Below the pieces are notes generated by a model, which saw only the letters and a list, made by a program, of their open reading frames with translations, did no database searches and was not told where the DNA came from. Below are positions 1-5,395 of a stretch of DNA of 7,156 nucleotides, in pieces (positions within the stretch are counted from its first letter, which is position 1; the number at the start of each line of letters is the position of its first letter). Source of the stretch: Betaproteobacteria bacterium (GTDB lineage: Bacteria > Pseudomonadota > Gammaproteobacteria > Burkholderiales > SG8-39). The stretch spans positions 1 through 7,156 of the forward strand of contig QYQC01000023.1 of the NCBI GenBank assembly GCA_007280315.1, given 5' to 3'. Position numbers and translations under genes: made by a program.

Positions 1-252
1 CCGTACGGCCTGCTCACCGGACTCGCCTGGTTTTCCTTCAACAAGCAGACGCAGCGCTTCCGACTGGAAAGCGTGCCCCCGGAACACAGCGTCGAGGAAG
101 TCCGCGACCATACAGGATTCGAATTCGATTGCCCGGAGCGCGTGCCGTTCACGCCGCCGCCCGAACCCGAACTTCTGGCGCTGATACGCGGCCGCATACG
201 TGAGGAAATTGCGGAGACCTATCCGCGCTTCGCCTCGACCTTCGCCAACTAA
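1..252 (+). CDS. CoA-transferase family I, beta subunit (glutaconate CoA-transferase B type), 3' end only
   Basis: Frame 1 is open from the first base to a TAA at 250-252 and gives the last 83 residues of a protein whose start lies outside the window. The segment with SVEEVRDHTGFEF followed by a proline-rich CPERVPFTPPPEPELLALIR is the typical C-terminal end of family I CoA-transferase beta subunits, where a V-EEV-x-TGFE motif precedes a P-x-TPPP-x-x-E-x-x-LLR tail. These proteins pair with an alpha subunit and move CoA between carboxylic acids, or act as ring hydrolases in the related IpdAB branch. An alpha-subunit gene would be expected just upstream, outside the window. The last 18 or so residues, IREEIAETYPRFASTFAN, extend beyond the usual end of the family as I recall it. 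The catalytic region is not in the window, so transferase versus hydrolase activity cannot be judged. The gene converges on the MaoC-like gene with 25 bp between the stop codons. Confidence 0.75.
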   Translation, partial: PYGLLTGLAWFSFNKQTQRFRLESVPPEHSVEEVRDHTGFEFDCPERVPFTPPPEPELLALIRGRIREEIAETYPRFASTFAN

Positions 253-268
253 ACCGGAACTCCGAGCG

Positions 269-288
269 GCGATAGCTTCAGCTGTCGC
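269..288. terminator. Small hairpin at the convergent gene junction, possible weak bidirectional terminator
   Basis: GCGATAGC at 269-276 and GCTGTCGC at 281-288 form an 8-bp stem with one G-U pair and the four-base loop TTCA. It lies between the stop of the CoA-transferase beta gene (252) and the last codons of the oppositely oriented MaoC-like gene; the stop codon of the latter (278-280) lies in the loop. No run of T follows on either strand beyond CCCTTT on the + side, so it does not look like a strong intrinsic terminator. The position is suggestive, but the stem could be chance. Confidence 0.25.
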
Positions 289-742
289 GCCCTTTGATCA
301 TGCGCAGCGGGTTATAGGTAAGCACCGTCTCCCCGTTCTGATTGATTACCTGATTCTCGGTGCGCACCAGGCCGCGATTACCCTTGGACGTCTGGCGCAC
401 TTCGCTGACCTTGCATTCGACATGGATGGTGTCGCCGACGAAGGTCGGTCCTTTGACATCCAGCGTGGCGTTCAGAAAAGCCAGTCCTGTGCCCTGTATC
501 ATCGGCAGCAGCAGTCCCTCGGCGCAGGCGTACACCAGTGCAGCCGGTACGACACGGCCGGCGATCGCCATGTTTTCGCGGTCCTCGGTATTGGTGAACA
601 ACTCCTCCGTCAGCCAGGAGAAATTGACGAAGTTCACCAAGTCTGTTTCGGTGAGCGTCCGCCCGACGGTGCGAAAGCGATCACCCGCCGATAGATCATT
701 CCAGAATGGCCCGATACCCAGTAATTTGACGTCTTTTTCCAT
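278..742 (-). CDS. MaoC-like single-hotdog acyl-CoA binding protein, hydratase motif degenerate
   Basis: A 154-residue protein, the usual length of single-hotdog MaoC-like (R)-specific enoyl-CoA hydratase / acyl dehydratase proteins. The order of motifs fits: an N-terminal strand with G-x-x-W-x-D-L-x-x-G-D (residues 11-21), T-E-T-D-L-V-N-F at the start of the hotdog helix (31-38), A-G-R-V-V-P-A-A-L-V (61-70) where catalytic members have G-G-R-I-A-H-G, then VKGPTFVGDTIHVECKVSEV (97-116), which matches the central strands of the fold, and NQNGETVLTYNPLRMIK near the C-terminus. The usual G-D-x-N-P-x-H stretch reads W-L-T-E-E-L-F (43-49), so the catalytic Asp and His are absent. It may therefore be a thioesterase-like, binding or otherwise specialised member; hydratase activity should not be assumed. 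The ATG at 742 is preceded on its strand by GGAGGT (complement of 748-753) at good spacing. It is transcribed away from the Cat1-like gene. Confidence 0.82.
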   Translation of the reverse strand: MEKDVKLLGIGPFWNDLSAGDRFRTVGRTLTETDLVNFVNFSWLTEELFTNTEDRENMAIAGRVVPAALVYACAEGLLLPMIQGTGLAFLNATLDVKGPTFVGDTIHVECKVSEVRQTSKGNRGLVRTENQVINQNGETVLTYNPLRMIKGRDS

Positions 743-833
743 GCCTGACCTCCCATTTTCAACGGTCCGATGTTACGCTCCGATGCGCCGTCTGTGAATC
801 CTGGAACCGGCTTCTGTAATCGATGAGTGAGTC
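743..833. promoter_or_regulatory. Divergent intergenic region between the MaoC-like and Cat1-like genes
   Basis: This stretch of about 90 bp separates two divergent starts, so it probably holds outward promoters for both. What is directly visible is the strong Shine-Dalgarno of the minus-strand gene (ACCTCC at 748-753 on the + strand). A weak extended -10-like element, TGTTACGCT, lies at 771-779 on the + strand, with no convincing -35 at the right distance. No long inverted repeat or recognisable operator was seen. An ATG at 823 opens a 10-codon frame that ends in TGA at 853-855 and overlaps the start of the Cat1-like gene. Confidence 0.3.
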
Positions 834-2087
834 TTGGCAAAAGAACTCGAACTGAATGCGCTTGATCTCGCCGCCATCGTCCGCCCCGGCGACAGCGTCA
901 TTTGGGGCCAGGCGAATGCGGAGCCGCTGCCGCTCACCCAGGCACTGATGGCGCAGCGCCATGCCATCGGAACATTCGGCGTATTCCTCGGTGTCACCTA
1001 CTCAGATACGCTGAAAGCGGAGTATGCAGACTGCATCCACTTTTCCGGGTACTGCGGTACCGGCGGCAACCGCGCGCTGGCCAAGGCCGGCAAACTCGAC
1101 ATTCTGCCCTGCCATTACTCGCAGTTGCACCAGCTGATTGCCAGCGGACGCCTGAAGGTGGATGTGCTGATGTTGCAGCTCGCGCCGCCGAACGAACGCG
1201 GCGAGTACAGCCTGTCGATCGCACACGAATATCTGATCCCGGCTCTGGCGGCCGCGCGCGTGGTCATCGCCGAAGTGAACGAACACGCGCCATGGACGCA
1301 CGGCGAGCGGCCGATCGTCCACGCCGATCTCGATTACATCGTGCACACCGCGCGAGCGCCACTCGAACTCATGCATCCACAGACGGGAGCGACCGAACTC
1401 GCGGTCGCGCGCCAGGTCGCCGCGTTAATCGAAGACGGCGCGACACTGCAATTCGGCCTGGGAGCCTTGCCTGAAGCCATTCTCGGGCAACTTGCCGATC
1501 GACGGGATCTGGGTGTTCATTCCGGAACCATCGGCGATCACGTCGCCGCTCTGATGCAGGCGGGGGTCATCACCAACGCCAGAAAAAGCGTTGACCGCGG
1601 CGTCACCACCGCCGGCATCATGTTCGGCAGCAAGCCGCTGCACGACTTCGCCCACCGCAATCCGCAGCTGCGGTTTCGATCCTCCGCCTACACCCACGGT
1701 TCCGGCGTACTGGCGCAGATCGAGCGTTTCACAGCACTTAATTCAGCGGTGGAAGTCGACCTGTCCGGCCAGATCAACGCCGAGGTCGCAGCCGGCGTGT
1801 ACGTGGGAGCAGTAGGCGGTGCGGTTGATTTTCTGCGCGCTGCACACGCATCCCGCGGCGGCCTGCCCATTGTTGCCCTGCCCTCGACTGCAGGCAGGCA
1901 CAGCCGCATCGTCGCCAGGCTGAACGGTCCGGTGAGCACGCCGAGGAGCGACGCCGGCATCATCGTGACCGAGTATGGCGTGGCCGACCTGCGCGGCGCG
2001 GGTCTGGCTGAGCGCGCACGCAGACTGCTCGCCATCGCGCATCCGGATCACCGCGAGCGCATCGAGCGCGACGGCCGCAGCGCGTGA
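834..2087 (+). CDS. Acetyl-CoA hydrolase / 4-hydroxybutyrate CoA-transferase (Cat1-like) family protein, atypical active site
   Basis: A 417-residue protein with the two-domain layout of the acetyl-CoA hydrolase/transferase family (Cat1, 4-hydroxybutyrate CoA-transferase). N-terminal domain: IVRPGDSVIWG (15-25), the cytoplasmic-type LQLAPPNERGEYSLSIA (114-130), IAEVNEHAPWTHG (145-157). C-terminal domain: QFGLGALPEAIL (206-217), VDLSGQINAE (308-317), GAVGGAVDFLRAAHASRGG (325-343), ITVTEYG-like IIVTEYGVADLRG (376-388) and IAHPDHRE (401-408). In characterised members the segment G-[IV]-H-S-E-x-x-x-D-G carries the glutamate that forms the enzyme-CoA thioester; here it reads GVHSGTIGDH (227-236), with Gly231 (GGA, 1524-1526) at that place. 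The GVGGQ motif also has Ala for Gln. The start is uncertain: the in-frame stop at 828-830 leaves TTG834 as first candidate, with only a weak purine stretch before it. The family assignment is firm; the reaction is not. Confidence 0.88.
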   Translation: MAKELELNALDLAAIVRPGDSVIWGQANAEPLPLTQALMAQRHAIGTFGVFLGVTYSDTLKAEYADCIHFSGYCGTGGNRALAKAGKLDILPCHYSQLHQLIASGRLKVDVLMLQLAPPNERGEYSLSIAHEYLIPALAAARVVIAEVNEHAPWTHGERPIVHADLDYIVHTARAPLELMHPQTGATELAVARQVAALIEDGATLQFGLGALPEAILGQLADRRDLGVHSGTIGDHVAALMQAGVITNARKSVDRGVTTAGIMFGSKPLHDFAHRNPQLRFRSSAYTHGSGVLAQIERFTALNSAVEVDLSGQINAEVAAGVYVGAVGGAVDFLRAAHASRGGLPIVALPSTAGRHSRIVARLNGPVSTPRSDAGIIVTEYGVADLRGAGLAERARRLLAIAHPDHRERIERDGRSA

Positions 2088-2209
2088 AGCCCGGCACGGC
2101 ACGATGACGACGCTGCCGCCGCTTCGTCCGATCGCTTCCGCCGAAGAAGTGATGCGGTGAGATAATAGCGCGCACTACCGATCAGTCCGAAGCGTTTCAC
2201 ATAACAACA
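2088..2209 (+). promoter_or_regulatory. Intergenic region upstream of the E1 operon, putative promoter
   Basis: This gap of 122 bp follows the Cat1-like gene. It contains GATAAT at 2161-2166, five of six matches to the sigma-70 -10 consensus, with only a poor -35 candidate (TTCCGC, 2136-2141, spacing 19). The stretch just before ATG 2210 (CACATAACAACA) is locally A-rich compared with its surroundings and has no Shine-Dalgarno sequence, which would fit a short or unstructured leader. There is an 18-codon frame at 2104-2160 with no supporting ribosome binding site. No intrinsic terminator for the upstream gene was seen, so read-through is possible. Confidence 0.3.
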
Positions 2210-3265
2210 ATGATTTCGAAACATTCCTTGCCGGCCCAAATGCCAGGCGCGAACTCGTCCCCGGCCGCGCGTCTGCTTTACCTGTATCGCACCATGGCGC
2301 GCATCCGAGCCTTCGAAAACGCGGCGGAAGAAGCGAGCCGCGGCAGCGTAGCGGCGTTTGGCGCCACGGCGAATACGACGGCGCTGGTGCGCGGGCCGTT
2401 GCACCTTTCCACCGGTCAGGAAGCGGTCGCCGCCGGCGTATGCGCAAACCTGCTTCGCAGCGACTGCCTGACTTCGACCCACCGTGGTCACGGACATACC
2501 CTGGCCAAGGGCGCAGACGCGTCGGCGATGATGTGCGAGCTGTTCGGCCGCGCCGATGGCACCAACAAGGGCAAAGGCGGCTCGATGCACATTGCCGATT
2601 TCGCCGTCGGCATGCTCGGTGCAAATGGCGTCGTCGCCGCGGGCATCCCCATCGCCGTCGGGGCGGCGCATTCGGCGAAGATCCGCGGCAGCAGCGCCAT
2701 CGTCGCCTGTTTTTTCGGCGATGGCGCGATCAATCGAGGGCCGTTTCTCGAAGGGCTCAACTGGGCCAGGATATTCGATCTGCCAATATTGTTCGTGTGC
2801 GAGGACAACCGCTATTCGGCGACCACGGCGACCGACGCGATGACAGCAGGTGCAGGTGCGGCGGCGCGCGCTCGTGGCATCGGCCTCCCGGCCGAAACCG
2901 TAGACGGCAACGATGTAATTGCCGTGGACGACGCAGCGCGCGAACTGGTGGCGCGTATCCGCGCCGGCAACGGTCCGCAGTTCATGCACGCCCTCACCTA
3001 CCGGATTAAAGGGCATGTATCGGTGGACGCAGCGGCTTACCGCGACCAGGGCGAAGTCGAGCAGGCGATCGAAAGCGATCCGCTCAAACTGGCGGGCTCG
3101 CGGCTTGCGGCGCTGGGCGTGCCGGCGGAACGCATCGCCGAGGTCGACGCAGAGGCGCAGGCTGAAATCCAGGCGGCACTCGCCGCGGCGCACGCGGCGC
3201 GCGTGCCTGATCCAGACGAGGCCTACGCCGACGTGCAGGACACCGGAGCCGGCCAATGGCGCTGA
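2210..3265 (+). CDS. Thiamine-diphosphate 2-oxo acid dehydrogenase E1, alpha subunit (pyruvate/acetoin type)
   Basis: A 351-residue protein with the standard E1-alpha motifs in order: YRTMARIRAFE (26-36), HLSTGQEAVAAG (65-76), STHRGHGHTLAKGAD (89-103), GGSMHI (123-128), GANGVVAAGIPIAVGAA (137-153), the ThDP/Mg motif from GDGAINRG (170-177) to the asparagine of CEDN (197-200), and YRIKGHVSVD (264-273), which corresponds to the loop holding the thiamine-site histidine. It would form an alpha2beta2 tetramer with the next gene product and decarboxylate a 2-oxo acid or cleave acetoin. Relative to typical AcoA/PdhA proteins of about 320-330 residues, it has extra sequence around residues 46-63 (from SVAAFGATAN to LVRGP). 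The start ATG2210 lacks a Shine-Dalgarno; the next in-frame ATG (residue 11) is also possible, and both precede the conserved region. Its 3' end overlaps the beta gene by 10 bp. The exact substrate cannot be told from the sequence. Confidence 0.92.
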   Translation: MISKHSLPAQMPGANSSPAARLLYLYRTMARIRAFENAAEEASRGSVAAFGATANTTALVRGPLHLSTGQEAVAAGVCANLLRSDCLTSTHRGHGHTLAKGADASAMMCELFGRADGTNKGKGGSMHIADFAVGMLGANGVVAAGIPIAVGAAHSAKIRGSSAIVACFFGDGAINRGPFLEGLNWARIFDLPILFVCEDNRYSATTATDAMTAGAGAAARARGIGLPAETVDGNDVIAVDDAARELVARIRAGNGPQFMHALTYRIKGHVSVDAAAYRDQGEVEQAIESDPLKLAGSRLAALGVPAERIAEVDAEAQAEIQAALAAAHAARVPDPDEAYADVQDTGAGQWR

Positions 3266-4239
3266 TGAACTATGCACAGGCCGCGTGCAAGGCGCTGGCC
3301 GAAGCGATGCGCGCGGATGCGAGCGTCGTCGCACTGGGCGAGGACCTGGGCCACGGCGGAGTATTCGGCCAGTACCGCGGGCTGCAGCAGGAATTCGGCA
3401 AGGCGCGCGTGATCGACACGCCGATATCGGAGGCCACCATCGTCGGCGCCGCCGTCGGCATGGCATTGACCGGTCTGCATCCGGTGGTCGAAATGCGGGT
3501 CGTCGATTTCGCTCTGTGCGCCATCGACGAAATCGTCAACCAGGCGGCGAAGAACCGCTACATGTTTGGCGGGCAGGGCCGGGTGCCCCTGGTCGCGCGC
3601 CTGCCGATCGGTGTCTGGAGCGGCTCCGCCGCCCAGCACTCGCAATCGCTGGAGGCCTGGTTCGCCCACATTCCCGGCCTGGTGGTGGTGGCGCCGGCGA
3701 CACCGGCTGACAACCATGGTCTGCTCGCCGCGGCGATCGCGTGCGGTGACCCGGTGATTTACATGGAGCACAAGGAGCTGTGGGGATTCCAAGGCGAGGT
3801 GCCCGCGCAGGCCGAGTGCGTACTGGGTAAAGCGCGGATTGCCCGTTCCGGAACGGATGTGACGCTCGTGAGCTGGTCGCGCATGCTCCATACCGCACTC
3901 GCAGCGGCGGAACAGGCGGCGCAGCAGGGTGTATCGATCGAGGTGATCGACCTGCGCACCATCTGGCCCTGGGACCGCCAACTGGTGCTCGAATCCGCCG
4001 CACGCACCGGACGACTCCTGGTTGCGCACGAAGCGGTGCAGGCGGCCGGCTTCGGCGCCGAGATCGTGGCGACGGTGGCGCAGGAGCTCGGCATCCCGGT
4101 GAGACGCGCAGGCGCGCCGCGCATTCCCGTCGGCTATGCGCGTACGCTGGAAGATGCAGCACGCGTCTCTGCTGAAACGCTGCTGCTTGAGCTGAGCGCG
4201 TTGGTAAATGGCGACGGCCGCGGGCGATCCATGGCCTAG
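3256..4239 (+). CDS. Thiamine-diphosphate 2-oxo acid dehydrogenase E1, beta subunit (pyruvate/acetoin type)
   Basis: A 327-residue protein, the usual length of E1-beta. Motifs: ALGEDLGHGGVFGQYRGL (26-43), RVIDTPISEATIVGAAVGMA (51-70) with the ThDP-activating glutamate Glu59, DEIVNQAAKNRYMFGGQ (91-107), SAAQHSQSLEAWFAHIPGL (124-142) with the conserved active-site His128, DPVIYMEHKELW (165-176), the K/metal-binding LGKARIARSGTDVT region (190-203), and the C-terminal transketolase domain VIDLRTIWPWD (230-240), GRLLVAHEA (252-260), GFGAEI (265-270). All residues expected for activity are present. ATG3256 is chosen because GGAG at 3245-3248 sits 7 bases upstream; an in-frame ATG at 3265 overlapping the alpha stop codon is an alternative that would shorten the protein by three residues. 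The overlap implies translational coupling with the alpha subunit and equal expression. No E2 or E3 gene follows; the next gene is a TRAP binding protein. Confidence 0.93.
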   Translation: MALMNYAQAACKALAEAMRADASVVALGEDLGHGGVFGQYRGLQQEFGKARVIDTPISEATIVGAAVGMALTGLHPVVEMRVVDFALCAIDEIVNQAAKNRYMFGGQGRVPLVARLPIGVWSGSAAQHSQSLEAWFAHIPGLVVVAPATPADNHGLLAAAIACGDPVIYMEHKELWGFQGEVPAQAECVLGKARIARSGTDVTLVSWSRMLHTALAAAEQAAQQGVSIEVIDLRTIWPWDRQLVLESAARTGRLLVAHEAVQAAGFGAEIVATVAQELGIPVRRAGAPRIPVGYARTLEDAARVSAETLLLELSALVNGDGRGRSMA

Positions 4240-4299
4240 ACCGGTGCCGCGTGCTAGGCTAGCAATCGTTGCAAACAGCAAACTCTTAAGGAGCCAAGA
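4240..4299 (+). promoter_or_regulatory. dctP leader with abutting palindromes, possible operator, and Shine-Dalgarno
   Basis: The 60-bp gap between the E1-beta gene and dctP holds a perfect 5+5 inverted repeat GCTAG-G-CTAGC (4253-4263), immediately followed by GCAA-TCG-TTGC (4262-4272), which shares two bases with it. The dctP Shine-Dalgarno AAGGAG (4288-4293) lies six bases before the ATG. The TGCTAGGCT stretch at 4252-4260 resembles an extended -10 element, but no -35 was found. The palindromes could be an operator for a regulator of the transporter; this is inference. No terminator is visible, so dctP may also be reached by transcription from the E1 genes. Confidence 0.35.
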
Positions 4300-5334
4300 A
4301 TGAAACGTCGTAGCTTGTTGCTGATATTGTCCGCGGCCGCCCTGGCGTTCACCCTGCCCGCCTCTGCGCAGAAAGGCAAATACCAGGAGGAGTATCGACT
4401 ATCGACCGTAGTGGGGACCGCATTCCCCTGGGGCAAGGGCGGCGAAATCTGGGGCAACCTGGTGCGCGAACGCACCAGCGGCAGGATAAACATCAAGATG
4501 TATCCCGGCGCGGCTTTGGTGGCCGGCGACCAGACGCGCGAATTCACCGCCATCCGCCAGGGGGTGATAGACCTCGCCATCGGCTCGACCATCAATTGGT
4601 CGCCGCAGGTGAAGGAGCTGAACCTGTTTTCCCTACCGTTCCTGATGCCTGACTATGCCGCCATCGACGCACTCACCCAGGGCGCGGTGGGCAAGGACAT
4701 TTTCAAGGTTCTGGAAAAGCACGGCGTGGTGCCGCCCGCCTGGGGCGAAAACGGCTTTCGCGAAGTCACCAATTCCAAACACGCGATCCACAAACCGGGG
4801 GACATGAAGGGCCTGAAATTCCGCGTAGTCGGCTCGCCGATCTACAACGAGACCTTTACCGCGCTCGGCTCCAATCCGACCCAAATGAGCTGGGCTGACG
4901 CACAGCCGGCGCTCGCATCAGGCGCGGTCGACGGCCAGGAAAACCCCCTGACGATATTCACCGCGGCCAAGATGCACACCATCGGGCAGAAGAACGTAAC
5001 GCTATGGGGTTATGTCGCCGACCCGTTGATTTTCGTCGCCAACAAGGAAGTATGGGAAAGCTGGACGCCGGCGGATCGCAAAATCGTCAAGGACGCTGCG
5101 ATAGAAGCCGGAAAGCAGGTAATTCAACTGGCGCGCAAGGGCATGATCGCTCCGGATCTGTCCACCATTTCCGAGATCGAGAAACTCGGCGTCAACGTGG
5201 TGACCCTATCTGCCGCCGAACGTGAGGAGTTCGTCAAGGCGACGCGCAAGGTCTATCAGAAATGGTCCAAGTCTATCGGCCAGGACCTGGTGACGACGGC
5301 CGAGAACGCCGTCGCCGCGCGCAAGAAGCACTGA
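4300..5334 (+). CDS. dctP: TRAP transporter periplasmic solute-binding protein, DctP family
   Basis: A 344-residue protein with a Sec signal peptide: MKRR, a hydrophobic stretch (6-19) and a likely cleavage after Ala-Ser-Ala at residue 23. The mature part has the DctP fold signature: WGNLVRERTSGRINIKMYPG (51-70), IRQGVIDLAIGS (85-96), LFSLPFLMPDY (109-119), GENGFREVTNSK (149-160), DMKGLKFRVVGSP (168-180) with Arg175, the conserved residue that normally salt-bridges a substrate carboxylate, and the hallmark WADAQPALASGAVDGQENPL (198-217). It would bind an organic acid in the periplasm and deliver it to the DctQM membrane subunits encoded next. The substrate is not predictable from these motifs, though a carboxylate is expected; the adjacent E1 genes hint at a 2-oxo acid or a precursor. 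The start is well supported by AAGGAG six bases upstream. An intrinsic terminator follows 18 bases after the stop codon. Confidence 0.95.
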   Translation: MKRRSLLLILSAAALAFTLPASAQKGKYQEEYRLSTVVGTAFPWGKGGEIWGNLVRERTSGRINIKMYPGAALVAGDQTREFTAIRQGVIDLAIGSTINWSPQVKELNLFSLPFLMPDYAAIDALTQGAVGKDIFKVLEKHGVVPPAWGENGFREVTNSKHAIHKPGDMKGLKFRVVGSPIYNETFTALGSNPTQMSWADAQPALASGAVDGQENPLTIFTAAKMHTIGQKNVTLWGYVADPLIFVANKEVWESWTPADRKIVKDAAIEAGKQVIQLARKGMIAPDLSTISEIEKLGVNVVTLSAAEREEFVKATRKVYQKWSKSIGQDLVTTAENAVAARKKH

Positions 5335-5352
5335 TCGAAGTAATCCCGGATG

Positions 5353-5384
5353 ACGCCGCCACGCGGGTGTGGCGGCGTTTTCTT
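5353..5384 (+). terminator. Strong intrinsic terminator between dctP and dctQ
   Basis: ACGCCGCCAC (5353-5362) pairs perfectly with GTGGCGGCGT (5369-5378) around the loop GCGGGT, followed by a T-rich tail TTTTCTT (5378-5384). This is a textbook Rho-independent structure of 10 bp with a very GC-rich stem. It begins 18 bases after the dctP stop codon and ends 11 bases before the dctQ ATG. It probably lets most transcripts end after dctP, giving more binding protein than membrane subunits, or protects the dctP message from 3' decay. Confidence 0.9.
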
Positions 5385-5395
5385 GTACAAAGATC

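Noticed and set aside
200..694. Plus-strand open frame of 164 codons opposite the MaoC-like gene
   Set aside because: It overlaps the end of the CoA-transferase gene and the whole MaoC-like gene in antisense. The minus-strand frame has a strong Shine-Dalgarno and hotdog motifs, whereas this one has none.
902..1474. Plus-strand frame of 190 codons inside the Cat1-like gene
   Set aside because: It is Arg-rich and out of frame with the strongly conserved Cat1-like protein; it looks like a GC-driven shadow.
2104..2160. 18-codon frame (MTTLPPLRPIASAEEVMR) before the E1 operon, considered as a leader peptide
   Set aside because: It has no Shine-Dalgarno, no run of regulatory codons and no attenuator hairpin after it. 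Its length is within chance expectation.
2048..3466. Long minus-strand open frame of 472 codons opposite the E1 alpha gene
   Set aside because: It lies antisense to a gene with unmistakable E1-alpha motifs. Its product is rich in Arg, His and Ala with no recognisable domain, as expected of the antisense frame of a high-GC gene.
3223..4281. Minus-strand open frame of 352 codons opposite the E1 beta gene
   Set aside because: It is antisense to a complete, motif-bearing E1-beta gene, with no own ribosome site or recognisable domain.
5369..5395. Upstream GTG start adding nine residues to DctQ
   Set aside because: The GTG is the first base triplet of the 3' arm of the terminator stem and would start inside the hairpin; the ATG at 5396 gives a normal DctQ N-terminus.
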